The translations under genes were made by a program, and so were the position numbers. Below are positions 10,101 to 18,375 of a stretch of DNA of 64,000 bases, piece after piece. The notes below the pieces were generated by a model. It had not been told where the DNA came from and made no database searches. It worked only from the letters and a program-made list of their open reading frames with translations. The DNA lies in NCBI GenBank assembly GCA_964552945.1, contig CAZKIP010000005.1, positions 31,980-95,979 of the forward strand, read 5' to 3'. The stretch comes from CAZEAB01 sp964552945 (GTDB lineage: Archaea > Nanobdellota > Nanobdellia > Woesearchaeales > GW2011-AR9). Position 1 is the first letter of the stretch; each line of letters opens with the position of its first letter.

Positions 10101-13088
10101 GAACAATACGGAAATACAGGAGAAGCAATTCTATGGGATGACGCTAGAAGTGGTAAATTAATTAACAACACCATTATAACTTACACTGCAACATCGCCAG
10201 CAATTTTTATACCTCCAAATTCCAATAATACTTATATCACAAAAAACAACCTAACTACAAAAGATAACTCTTATGCCCTAGATGTTGTTGGAAGAGACAA
10301 CAACATTACAAATAATACCTTTTTATCAACTAATTCAGCTGGGATAAGAGTTGTTTATGCTCAAGGGGTGAAGAATTTATTCAAAAACAATTTCATCCAA
10401 GGATATCCTTTTGGTTCCATTGGAATTGATGTAAACAACCTCAATAATACTTTTTTAAACAATACAATAATCATGAATAGTTCTTCATCATGGGGAGTTC
10501 GTATTACAGATGGTAACTACACTCATCTTGAAAACAATACAATAAATGTAACAGGAGCAACAAGCTATGGGATATATCTTTCTGATAGTTCTGAAAGAAA
10601 CTCTTTAATTAACAATCTTCTAGAAACTAATTCCTCAGATTCATTTTCAATTTTCGATGAAACTGATGACAATAAAATAAATTATATGAGTTACATTAAC
10701 GCATCAAGCAAAATTGAATGGGTGGATAATGGATCAAGAAGTTTCTTAAGAAATTTAACTTTTAATGGGACCATTGGTCCAAATACAAACATTTATTTAG
10801 GAAATGGAACCGTAGCTGTCGATACATCGGCATTTGACAATGGAAAAATTAATTCTACTGTCAACATTACTTTTTATGGATTAGATTTAGAATTTGCAGA
10901 TGCAGTTATCAAAATCCATAGTTTTAGCACAGATGGTGTAACCATAGATAGTTCAGGTTCAGATTGTGTAGGAGATTCTTGTGAGATTATTAGTTACACT
11001 GGAGGGACTTTAAGATTCAATAGTACATCATTGGGAAGTTTATTTGCAAACAACTCAGAGGATTTAACTCCACCAAATGTAACCATCCTAACTCCAATAA
11101 ACACAAGTAATTTTTCAAAAACATCTAGTAATCAAACATTTAACGTAAGTATTAATGAGGCTAATATTTATGGGGTATTATTCATTTTTGATAATGGTTC
11201 TGGAGTAGATTTCAACATTACAGCAAATAACAATTCGGGATATTGGGCTGCACCATACAACGTTTCCACTTTGGCAGAAGGAACACAAACAGTTAGAGTG
11301 TCTGCAAATGATACGGCAGGAAACATAAATAGTACACAACAGGTTACAATTACAACAGATTATACAGCCCCAAATGTAACTATCATCTCACCAACTAACA
11401 GAAGCAATTACTCCTTTACTTCAAGCAATCAAACGTTCAACACATCAGTATTTGATGCAAACATCAAAACAGTCTGGTTCTCATTTGATAATGGAACGGG
11501 AACAGATTTTAACATTACAGCAAATAATAACTCTGGGTATTGGGCTGCACCATACAATGTATCAACACTAGCAGAAGGAACACAAACAATAACGATTATA
11601 GCAAACGATTCAGCAGGAAATGTAAACACAACACAAAGCATTACAATAACAACTGATTACACTGTACCTGTAGTTAACATCACATTCCCAACTAACGGAA
11701 CCAATTTCAGCATTGGATCTTATAATCAAACTTTCAATGTAAGTATCCAAGAAAGAGACATAGGAACTGTCTTATTTAATTTTGATAATTCATCCGGAAC
11801 AGGATTCAACCTTACTCCAACAAATCAATCAGGATATTGGGTAGCTAGTTACAATGTTTCAAAGCTAGCAAATGGAACACACCTATTAACAATTTTAGTT
11901 AACGACACTGTAAACAATAAAAATAATACGCAAACAATAAATTTCACTTTTGATAATAGAACAATGCCTGTCGCTCCTGCCCCTGCAGGTGCAGGAAATA
12001 CAGGAAGTAGTGGAGGAGGAGGTTCAAGTTCCTCCTCTGATTCAGGAGGGGGAGGGTCCCTTCCAATAAAAGAACCCGCTCCTAAATCGGTTGCCCCTGA
12101 AGATTTTGAAAAATCAGAAAAAGATGTTGTAGAAGAAAAAGTAGAAAAAGAAGATTCAAGTGAACAAGTAGATTCAAAAGGAGTAGCCGCAACTACTATA
12201 AAAGCCCTTAAATCTGCCAAGTCTACTTTTAGCGCAACTGGGAAAGCATTTTTCTCTGGAGAATTTTTATTAGATATGTCTGGGGTTTGGATTCTATTAA
12301 TCTCCCTAATGTTACTTTCTGTATTGTTATTATTTGTTACCTTTAGACACAAGAAGCGCTTTATCCCTTATTATGTTTCAGATTATCCCTCTCCAGAATT
12401 ACAAGTTGAAAGAACCAGCCATTTACGCCAATTAAGATCACAAGTAAGAAATGCGGGTGCTGGAGTTAAGAGAGAAATTAGTTCTTTATTAGCTAAAGGA
12501 AGAATTCATCAAACTTCTTTGAAATGGCTACAGAATTGGGTCGAAACGATGCAAGGCAAAGGAGATTCGGAAGCTAAAATAAAGAGCTTATTACAACATA
12601 ATCCTAATGTGACCCCTCAGATGATTAAAGTGGTTTTAGATAGAATAAAAGCTAAAAAGTTATTGCAGAAGAAATATTCTCTATCCTTAAAAGAATTAGA
12701 GAAAATTGAAAAAGTGGTACTTAAGTTAGTTAAAAAAGGAAAAACCATCTCTGAGATAAAATCTATCTTCTCTGAAAATGGGTGGGATTCTTCAATCCTA
12801 GGTCCTTTTATTGAAGCATATTCCAAACTAGTACGTAAAAGAAAATTTGTTGCTTATGGTGCACTTCAAATTTCACAAAAATTAGCAAGAAAAATGGTCA
12901 AAAAAACTCACAATTTATCTTCCATCGAGATAAAACAATTAGAATCTTTCATTGACGATTGTTATAATAGAAACATTCCTATGGGGGAAGTAGTTGATGG
13001 TTTGGTTGAAAGTGGATGGACTTACAAGGAGATTGATTCATTGGTTAGAATACGTTATCGGATGGGCCTTTATAATGTTGTCCTATGA
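7167..13088 (+). CDS. giant multidomain surface protein (LamG, beta-helix and Ig-like repeats, one membrane helix)
   Basis: This 1973-residue protein has an N-terminal signal segment (about 19-36) and an extracellular region very rich in Asn-X-Ser/Thr glycosylation sequons. Domains in order: a beta-rich region; two LamG/concanavalin-like domains (about 363-560 and 674-870); a NosD-like right-handed beta-helix (about 915-1170); three Ig-like repeats of 99 residues (1302-1597) each starting near P-x-V-x-I-x-x-P; and a Pro/Gly/Ser linker (1604-1635). One membrane helix (about 1703-1727) is followed by a 245-residue basic cytoplasmic part with three helical repeats. It is probably an adhesin or S-layer-associated protein binding glycans. 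It is coupled to the upstream ArsR gene. Confidence 0.85.
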   Translation: MKRKIRSKKAEKCLHKERVILVMLLSAVLLFFLASSPNFGTKTIVDSVDYFNQVSLFDGSSITGAAVIGISSTDNDDDLGTFVDDFADGISNTSRWFNHTTRMTIHHENELMRFNASLASTEGNASIITIENLSMHSFNITANVTLQNTSDSLSTDALATIELSLFNQTNLSQTTTCSVNLEESSGGAYYLYFGNSTTSNPPPTIINAEMANIGDNLTGLLRMEYINDTETINCTFTTGFDSYSVKGVTKDIGQDFGAGILSQLTTQGGAASGDVNATIASFNYSLAPVASANNEPTSTILLNTTDLTANDTNQNLTAYSETSDLDNDDVFVVYNWLLNGSSVMVLNMPFLPNDNNESASTHNYALGDNGNNTGGASWNSTGGFDFNGSYEFDSIDDYLSLENSGQYEPTMNFSIEAWVYVKGSGNNGGQNGIVNKDGGFNDGFNFAIGDSSAPTVNFGTGDSGASDIETITELNLNEWTHVVASYNGSNTSIYINGALDFVGTRTGALAYSTGDLEIGRNRDTPPGQEGYFNGSIDNVRIWNITLTPEQISALYKNRTDLIVSQELSVGDNWTVDVTPNDGVLDGAINRSNDLLVLDVTAPAANNDPTSTILLNTTDLTKNDTNQNLTAYVDTSDLDADTVNVVYNWLLNGSSVMVLNMPFLPNDGNETASTHNYALGDNGNVTGATWNSTGGFDFNGSYEFDSVDDYISIRDRSEFELTSNITIEAWFYLKGNGSTGISGLLNKDGGFGNGFDIELGTDDLLNVAFNTGDFGSTTLETAANAISLNRWTHLVIMYNGSNTSIYIDGALNVVGTKTGALTYSTGDLEIGRAINSSGQEGYFNGSIDNVRIWNRTLTPEQISALYKNRTDLIVSQELNVGDNWTVDVTPNDGVLDGAINRSNDLLVLDIVAAAPSCGTLTSNTTLTEDINSTETCFTIGAHGITLDCDNYLINYSTEGSGNGIDNTGYHNVTIKDCRIEQYGNTGEAILWDDARSGKLINNTIITYTATSPAIFIPPNSNNTYITKNNLTTKDNSYALDVVGRDNNITNNTFLSTNSAGIRVVYAQGVKNLFKNNFIQGYPFGSIGIDVNNLNNTFLNNTIIMNSSSSWGVRITDGNYTHLENNTINVTGATSYGIYLSDSSERNSLINNLLETNSSDSFSIFDETDDNKINYMSYINASSKIEWVDNGSRSFLRNLTFNGTIGPNTNIYLGNGTVAVDTSAFDNGKINSTVNITFYGLDLEFADAVIKIHSFSTDGVTIDSSGSDCVGDSCEIISYTGGTLRFNSTSLGSLFANNSEDLTPPNVTILTPINTSNFSKTSSNQTFNVSINEANIYGVLFIFDNGSGVDFNITANNNSGYWAAPYNVSTLAEGTQTVRVSANDTAGNINSTQQVTITTDYTAPNVTIISPTNRSNYSFTSSNQTFNTSVFDANIKTVWFSFDNGTGTDFNITANNNSGYWAAPYNVSTLAEGTQTITIIANDSAGNVNTTQSITITTDYTVPVVNITFPTNGTNFSIGSYNQTFNVSIQERDIGTVLFNFDNSSGTGFNLTPTNQSGYWVASYNVSKLANGTHLLTILVNDTVNNKNNTQTINFTFDNRTMPVAPAPAGAGNTGSSGGGGSSSSSDSGGGGSLPIKEPAPKSVAPEDFEKSEKDVVEEKVEKEDSSEQVDSKGVAATTIKALKSAKSTFSATGKAFFSGEFLLDMSGVWILLISLMLLSVLLLFVTFRHKKRFIPYYVSDYPSPELQVERTSHLRQLRSQVRNAGAGVKREISSLLAKGRIHQTSLKWLQNWVETMQGKGDSEAKIKSLLQHNPNVTPQMIKVVLDRIKAKKLLQKKYSLSLKELEKIEKVVLKLVKKGKTISEIKSIFSENGWDSSILGPFIEAYSKLVRKRKFVAYGALQISQKLARKMVKKTHNLSSIEIKQLESFIDDCYNRNIPMGEVVDGLVESGWTYKEIDSLVRIRYRMGLYNVVL
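8055..9890 (+). repeat. in-gene tandem duplication of a ~310-codon LamG unit
   Basis: Two copies of a unit lie head to tail inside the surface-protein gene: the first begins near 8055, the second near 8991, a period of 936 bp (312 codons). Parts are nearly identical in DNA, including about 90 bp ending at 8960 and 9890 (ACTCCAAACGATGGAGTTCT and flanks), while the middle has diverged. Small indels shift the end-to-end spacing to 930 bp. This implies a recent duplication or continuing gene conversion. Confidence 0.9.
11071..11960 (+). repeat. three in-gene Ig-like repeats, 297-bp period
   Basis: Three copies start near 11073, 11370 and 11667. The first two are close at DNA level over a shared block encoding NNNSGYWAAPYNVSTLAEGT; the third is more diverged (QSGYWVASYNVSKLANGT). 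Each encodes one extracellular beta-sandwich of about 99 residues. Confidence 0.85.
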
Positions 13089-13184
13089 AGAATTCTCTAA
13101 ACCACGATCACATGATTGGTCTCCGAAAACATCTCTCAAGAACCGCAACCTTTATAAAGCCCTGCTCTCTATTTTTTATACTAC

Positions 13185-13199
13185 TTTATCGTCGATAAA
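13185..13199 (+). promoter_or_regulatory. 7-bp perfect dyad next to the gyrA TATA box
   Basis: TTTATCG-T-CGATAAA is a perfect inverted repeat directly upstream of the TATA box at 13203-13212 (CTTATAAAAA), which lies about 26 bp before the gyrA ATG at 13234. A dyad at the BRE position could be an operator controlling gyrase supply. No binding protein can be named. Confidence 0.35.
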
Positions 13200-13233
13200 A
13201 TAACTTATAAAAATCTTAAATTATGTATTAAAA

Positions 13234-15696
13234 ATGACCCATTCAGAAATACAAAAAAGCTCAGATCATGACAAAATTGTTCCTCGTGTTATTGAGGAGG
13301 AAATGAAGACAGCTTACATTAATTATGCCATGTCAGTTATTGTAGGTAGGGCCCTTCCAGATGTCAGAGACGGCTTAAAACCAGTGCATAGGAGGATCCT
13401 ATATGCTATGTTTGAAATTGGTTTAACTCACAATAAGTCTTTTAAAAAATGTGCTAGAATTGTAGGTCAAGTTTTAGGTGCATATCATCCTCATGGTGAT
13501 GCTTCAGTTTACGATGCTTTGGTGAGAATGGCACAAGATTTCTCGCTCCGTTATCCATTAATTAGGGGACAGGGTAATTTTGGTTCCATTGATGGTGATT
13601 CTGCAGCTGCATATCGTTATACAGAAGCTAAGTTAAACAAGTTTGCTGAGGAACTTCTCAAAGATATTGATAAAAAAACAGTTATTTTTAAAGACAATTT
13701 TGACGGTTCTCTACAAGAACCTTCGGTTCTTCCATCTAAGATTCCTAACCTTTTGGTAAATGGTTCTTCTGGTATCGCCGTAGGAATGGCTACCAACATC
13801 CCCCCTCACAATTTAACTGAAGTTTGTGAAGGAGTTATTTCATTAATTGATAATCCTGAAATTACTGTTGAAGAATTAATTAAAATTATTCCTGGTCCCG
13901 ATTTTCCTACTGGGGGGACTATTAATTGTGGGAGTGCTCTTTATCATGCTTATGCTCACGGGAAAGGTAAAGTAACAATAAAAGCGGTATCCGATGTTAC
14001 GGATAGTAAAATAATTATTAGCGAGATTCCTTATCAAGTTAACAAGGAAGAGATGATTAAACAAATTGCTAATTTAGTTAGAGACAAAGTTATTACAGGA
14101 ATTCGTAATATTAACGATGAATCTGATAAAGATGGGATTAGGGTTGTAATTGATCTTAAACAAGGTACAGATGGTCAAGTCATTTTAAATCAACTTTACA
14201 AACATAGTCGTTTAAAAATTTCTTTTGGGATGAATATGCTGGCTTTAGTAGATTCTCGGCCTCGAGTTCTTGGATTGAAAGATATTTTGCATTATCACAT
14301 TCTCCATAGAAAAGAAGTAATTACCAATAAAACAAAATATGAGTTGGAACAAGCTCAGAAGAGGGTCCACATTTTAGATGGATTACTTGTTGCGCTTAAC
14401 AATATTGATGAAATTATTCCAGGTATAAAGAGAAGTAGGACAGTAGATGAAGCAGAACTATTTCTAATGGAAGGATACTCTCTTTCTAAGATTCAAGCCA
14501 AAGCCGTTTTAGAGATGCGATTACAGAAATTGGCTTCTTTGGAGCAAGATAAAATTAGGGATGAACACAAAAGTTTATTGGAAAAAATTGAAGAATTTTT
14601 AGCAATTTTATCTTCTGAAGAAAAAGTTCTAAACATTATCAAGCAAGAAATGGAAGAAATGAAAAACAATTATGGAGATGAAAGGCGTTCACAAATTGTT
14701 ATTGGGGATGATGACGGCGGATTTGACATTGAAGAATTGATTGAAGAAGGAACCGCTGTTGTAACTCTTACCAATGCAGGATATGCAAAAAGACTGTCTA
14801 TTGATACCTATAAAGTTCAACATAGAGGGGGAAGGGGGGTAAAAGCTGCTGGAACAAAAGATGAAGATTTTGTAGAAAGATTATATGTTACTTCAACTCA
14901 CGATTATCTTCTTTGTTTTACCGATAAAGGACAAGTTTACTGGCTTAAAGTTTATTTAATACCTGAAGGAAGTCGTCAATCTAAAGGGAAACATATCGCA
15001 AATTTACTTGAACTTAAAGAAGGAGAAAAAATAAATGCCATAATCCCCGTCCGTGATTTTAAAGAAGGCTATCTATTCATGGCAACTAAGAAAGGAACGG
15101 TTAAGAAAACTGAACTAACTTGTTTCTCAAAACCTCGAAAAGGAGGAATTAGGGCCATTGCTCTAGATGATGACGACTCTTTAATTGGTGTTAAACATAC
15201 TTCTGGAGAGAAAGAGATTATATTAGCTACCAAAGAAGGTCAAGCAAATCGTTTTAATGAACAAAATGTCCGTCCAATGGGTAGAACAGCAAGAGGAGTT
15301 CGAGGAATTCGTCTTAAGGGAGAAGAAGATTATGTTATTGGTATGATTATTGCAGAAGAAGGTAAAAATATTCTTACTTTGACAGAGAAAGGTTATGGTA
15401 AAAGAACTCCAATTAGTGATTATCGGTTATGTAATAGAGGAGGGAAAGGAGTTACAAACATTAAGGTTACAGAAAAGAATGGTCCAGTTCAATCTATCAA
15501 AGTAACAAGTGGCGATGAAGAATTAATGCTTGTATCTAAGCAAGGTATTGGAATAAGGATAAGATGTGATTCTATCTCAACTATTGGAAGGGCTACTCAA
15601 GGAGTTAGAGTGATGAGATTGGGCGAAGGAGATCAACTTGCTGCCGCAGCAAAAATTGTTATTGAAGATGAAAATGTGGAAGAAACTGAAGAATGA
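13234..15696 (+). CDS. gyrA: DNA gyrase subunit A
   Basis: The 820-residue protein is a full-length bacterial-type GyrA. The breakage-reunion domain holds the catalytic tyrosine Tyr129 in AAAYRYTEAKL. The C-terminal beta-pinwheel carries a GyrA box (QHRGGRG, near residue 528), separating gyrase from topoisomerase IV. The quinolone-pocket segment reads HPHGDASVYD, with Ala90 at the usual serine position, as in Mycobacterium tuberculosis. With GyrB (not in this window) it would introduce negative supercoils. The 3' end overlaps the next gene by ATGA. Gyrase in archaea is regarded as acquired from bacteria; this cell also encodes topoisomerase VI. Confidence 0.95.
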   Translation: MTHSEIQKSSDHDKIVPRVIEEEMKTAYINYAMSVIVGRALPDVRDGLKPVHRRILYAMFEIGLTHNKSFKKCARIVGQVLGAYHPHGDASVYDALVRMAQDFSLRYPLIRGQGNFGSIDGDSAAAYRYTEAKLNKFAEELLKDIDKKTVIFKDNFDGSLQEPSVLPSKIPNLLVNGSSGIAVGMATNIPPHNLTEVCEGVISLIDNPEITVEELIKIIPGPDFPTGGTINCGSALYHAYAHGKGKVTIKAVSDVTDSKIIISEIPYQVNKEEMIKQIANLVRDKVITGIRNINDESDKDGIRVVIDLKQGTDGQVILNQLYKHSRLKISFGMNMLALVDSRPRVLGLKDILHYHILHRKEVITNKTKYELEQAQKRVHILDGLLVALNNIDEIIPGIKRSRTVDEAELFLMEGYSLSKIQAKAVLEMRLQKLASLEQDKIRDEHKSLLEKIEEFLAILSSEEKVLNIIKQEMEEMKNNYGDERRSQIVIGDDDGGFDIEELIEEGTAVVTLTNAGYAKRLSIDTYKVQHRGGRGVKAAGTKDEDFVERLYVTSTHDYLLCFTDKGQVYWLKVYLIPEGSRQSKGKHIANLLELKEGEKINAIIPVRDFKEGYLFMATKKGTVKKTELTCFSKPRKGGIRAIALDDDDSLIGVKHTSGEKEIILATKEGQANRFNEQNVRPMGRTARGVRGIRLKGEEDYVIGMIIAEEGKNILTLTEKGYGKRTPISDYRLCNRGGKGVTNIKVTEKNGPVQSIKVTSGDEELMLVSKQGIGIRIRCDSISTIGRATQGVRVMRLGEGDQLAAAAKIVIEDENVEETEE

Positions 15697-16790
15697 AATT
15701 TTATGCTTTATCAATTCCCGGATTGGAAAAACTTTCTCAAAATGAAATCAAAGATTTGTTATTCGTTTCTGCAGAGATAGATTCTTTGGCTCTGAGATTT
15801 TCTTTGGAGGGTAAAAAAGAAATAAGTGACTTCATTTCTCATTCTCAATCTATTAGAAGAATTGTTTTAGAAATATCTGAATGTTCTAATTTGGATAGCT
15901 TATCCTTTGATAAGATAGAATTTCCTTGGAAGGAATTCTTTTCAGATTCATTAAGTTTTAAAGTTGGCGTAGAAGGTGTTAAGGGACAGGACAATCGTCT
16001 TGTAATTGCTAAGAAAGTTGTTGGAGAATTAATTTCTGTTTTAGAAAAGAATGATATAAAACCCGAAATTGAGTTGAAAAAACCAGATTTTTTAGTTAAT
16101 GTTTTCTTCACTAACAATACTTATTTGATTGGTATTGATTTAGCTGGAGATGAACTTAATTCTCGCGAATACCGCGTGTTCCCTCACTCAGCTTCTTTTA
16201 AAGGAGATCTTGCTTATTATTTTGTTCGAAGGTCAGGTTTTGTTTCTGGAAATAAACTTTTGAGTGGATTTTGTAAAGATGGAGTTCTATCTATTGAGGC
16301 AGCTTTTTTTTCAGAAAAAAAAGAATGGAATTCTCTCTCTAAATTATCTCTGTCTAAATTTTCTTTTTTTAAAGATACGCTCAATAATTCTTTTGATAAT
16401 GATAAGGACAATCAAGATTCAACTCAAGAACCAAAAATAATGGCCTTTGATGAAAGTTCCCAAAACATAATTGCTGCCAGAAAGAACGCAAAATTGGGAA
16501 AAGTGAGTAATAAAATTAATTTTCACAAATATTCCCTGGAAGAATTAGATTTAAAATTTGAAAAGGAAATGTTTGATAACCTTATTTTTCAAATAACTAC
16601 CAAAGATGAGAGTAAGATTAATGAGATTTATTATCAAGCCAGTTACATTCTAAAAAAAGGTGGAAAAATGTTAATTATAGGAAGAAAAAACTGGGAATTA
16701 TCAATTTCAGATAAATTTAATTTAATCTCTAAAGAGGATTTCATCCATGGTCAGAGTACAATTACCTCTTGGTTGTTGGAAAAGAAGTAA
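15693..16790 (+). CDS. THUMP-domain RNA methyltransferase-like protein, probably inactive
   Basis: The layout matches THUMP-containing RNA methyltransferases of the Trm14/TrmN and RlmL-N type: N-terminal ferredoxin-like and THUMP part (1-165) then a Rossmann methyltransferase-like part. The two decisive motifs are broken. The SAM-binding D-P-x-C-G-S-G motif reads SGFCKDG (near residue 190) and the catalytic N/D-P-P-Y motif reads FQIT in DNLIFQITT (near residue 296). It probably binds RNA without methylating it, perhaps as a partner subunit. It is coupled to gyrA by a 4-bp overlap. A strongly diverged active enzyme is less likely. Confidence 0.65.
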   Translation: MKFYALSIPGLEKLSQNEIKDLLFVSAEIDSLALRFSLEGKKEISDFISHSQSIRRIVLEISECSNLDSLSFDKIEFPWKEFFSDSLSFKVGVEGVKGQDNRLVIAKKVVGELISVLEKNDIKPEIELKKPDFLVNVFFTNNTYLIGIDLAGDELNSREYRVFPHSASFKGDLAYYFVRRSGFVSGNKLLSGFCKDGVLSIEAAFFSEKKEWNSLSKLSLSKFSFFKDTLNNSFDNDKDNQDSTQEPKIMAFDESSQNIIAARKNAKLGKVSNKINFHKYSLEELDLKFEKEMFDNLIFQITTKDESKINEIYYQASYILKKGGKMLIIGRKNWELSISDKFNLISKEDFIHGQSTITSWLLEKK

Positions 16791-16848
16791 GCTCAAAAAC
16801 AAATGTCAAAAACAAATTATTTAAATACTTTTAAAAGTTGTTTATGGT

Positions 16849-17604
16849 ATGACTAGCTTTATTGAGTTGGGAGAACGTGTAAAAAAATTTCTTAGATTTA
16901 GTAAGCAAGAGATGATTACCATTTTAATTGCTGTCTTTGTTACTGCTTTTATTTTTTCTTTTCGTGATTGGGGAGAAGATACTTTCAACTTAACCCTAGG
17001 GCTTACAAACCTATTTTTGGTTTTTCTTGTTGCAGGATTTTCTTTCTTTTTCAGGCAATCTTGCCAGAAAATCTATGCTTTAAGTACAGGATATAAAGCC
17101 GAATTCAAAATTTGGTGGGGAGGAATTGCAATTGCCCTAGTTTTTGCTTTCCTCAGTGCTGGAAGAATTCCTTTAATTATAGCAGGAACAATGGTTTCAG
17201 CATTTATGATAAAACAACGGTTGGGAGAGTTTAGGTATGGTTTTTCTTATGGAGAAGCATCTATGACTGGAATGTGGGGCCTTCTTGGTAACTTAATTGC
17301 TGCCATTTTCTTTTCTATTGGCGCTTATTTTTTACCTGGCAATTATTTCTTTGATATGGGAGTATTTCTTAACATAATCATGGCTTTTTGCTCTTTAATA
17401 CCTTTACCACAACTCGATGGCCTTCATATTTTCTTTGGAAGTAGGGCTGTCTATGTTCTTGGCATAATTTTTTCACTTTTAGCTACACTCTTACTTTTAG
17501 GTCACAAAGTAAATTTATTACCTCATAAAGTAGGTTTGGTTGCTGCTATAGTTATTGGTGTAGTTGGGGGAATAATTTATATTTTAGTGATGTCTGAAAA
17601 ATAA
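16849..17604 (+). CDS. M50 (site-2 protease)-like membrane protein lacking the zinc motif
   Basis: The 251-residue protein has the hydrophobic architecture of compact archaeal M50 proteases with 6-7 helices, including the G-x-x-x-N segment (GLLGNLIAAIF) and the C-terminal zinc-ligand motif PLPQLDGLHIF. The active-site HExxH in the second helix reads RQSCQ (residues 69-73), so both histidines and the glutamate are gone. It is therefore a pseudoprotease that may bind membrane segments without cutting. A TATA box at 16817-16827 is 27 bp before the ATG. Confidence 0.65.
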   Translation: MTSFIELGERVKKFLRFSKQEMITILIAVFVTAFIFSFRDWGEDTFNLTLGLTNLFLVFLVAGFSFFFRQSCQKIYALSTGYKAEFKIWWGGIAIALVFAFLSAGRIPLIIAGTMVSAFMIKQRLGEFRYGFSYGEASMTGMWGLLGNLIAAIFFSIGAYFLPGNYFFDMGVFLNIIMAFCSLIPLPQLDGLHIFFGSRAVYVLGIIFSLLATLLLLGHKVNLLPHKVGLVAAIVIGVVGGIIYILVMSEK

Positions 17605-17633
17605 GAATTTAAACAAAGTTAAAAAACATTAAA

Positions 17634-17975
17634 ATGGTAAAATATGAAGAACAATGGGCAGAAGTCTTTGCGGTAGTCTTTTTGGCCGTTGGATTTATTG
17701 TCTCAGTACTTATAAAAAGTGCTTATTATAGTTATTTGTCTGTCTTTCTGGGAGGATTTATTTCAGCCAGACTTTACTATTTAAAAAGGTTTAAAGAGCC
17801 AATTCTTCCCTTTATTTTAATCATTATAGGTTTTCTAGTTGGATATCTTGTAGGTAGCATTTGGGTAAGCAGATTTGTGGTATTTCTCTCATTTTGTATA
17901 GGTTTTGCTCTATCTTATTATTTACATAAGAAGAAAATTTTAGTAATGTTTAAAAGTGAGCTCTTCTTTAAGTAA
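17634..17975 (+). CDS. small four-helix membrane protein, unknown
   Basis: The 113-residue product has four hydrophobic segments (about 13-28, 31-48, 57-76 and 80-97) and a short basic tail. No family is recognised. It lies 29 bp after the M50-like gene and 3 bp before the next gene, so the three are likely cotranscribed. Confidence 0.65.
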   Translation: MVKYEEQWAEVFAVVFLAVGFIVSVLIKSAYYSYLSVFLGGFISARLYYLKRFKEPILPFILIIIGFLVGYLVGSIWVSRFVVFLSFCIGFALSYYLHKKKILVMFKSELFFK

Positions 17976-17978
17976 AAT

Positions 17979-18278
17979 ATGGAGAAAAAATTTAATGCTA
18001 AGAGCGTAACCTTAAGTAGAAAACCAGGTAAAGATAAAGAAGGTTTATGGTCAGCCTTTATTGGAATATTTGATGAAAACAATCCTCATCTTAAAGGTCG
18101 CGCTCCTTTTAAAGTACTTGAGATTTCTCATGTAGAAAAAGTTCGTATTCGTGAACTTAGGAATGTTTCTTATTATCTCCTTGGCAATGATATTATTATC
18201 AACAACCTTAAAGAAGTGATAATTAGTAAGGATAACAATATTGTTACTATTACTGGAAAACAGGATTTACCTAAATAA
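17979..18278 (+). CDS. small soluble protein, unknown
   Basis: This 99-residue basic protein looks beta-rich, with a run of short strands (VEKVRIRELRNVSYYLLGND). It starts 3 bp after the preceding membrane-protein gene. No motif is recognised. The tight spacing argues for an operon with the two genes upstream. Confidence 0.6.
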   Translation: MEKKFNAKSVTLSRKPGKDKEGLWSAFIGIFDENNPHLKGRAPFKVLEISHVEKVRIRELRNVSYYLLGNDIIINNLKEVIISKDNNIVTITGKQDLPK

Positions 18279-18375
18279 ATAAGTGATTATTATTACTTTT
18301 GAATTCTCTTTTAATACCACAACCCACTGGTCAACCACAGATAAACTATTTAAAGCACCTTCTCTCCTAATATTT

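Noticed and set aside
11849..12352. 167-codon minus-strand frame in the surface-protein gene
   Set aside because: It is antisense to the Gly/Ser/Pro linker and membrane helix, composed of mirrored codons, with no start signals.
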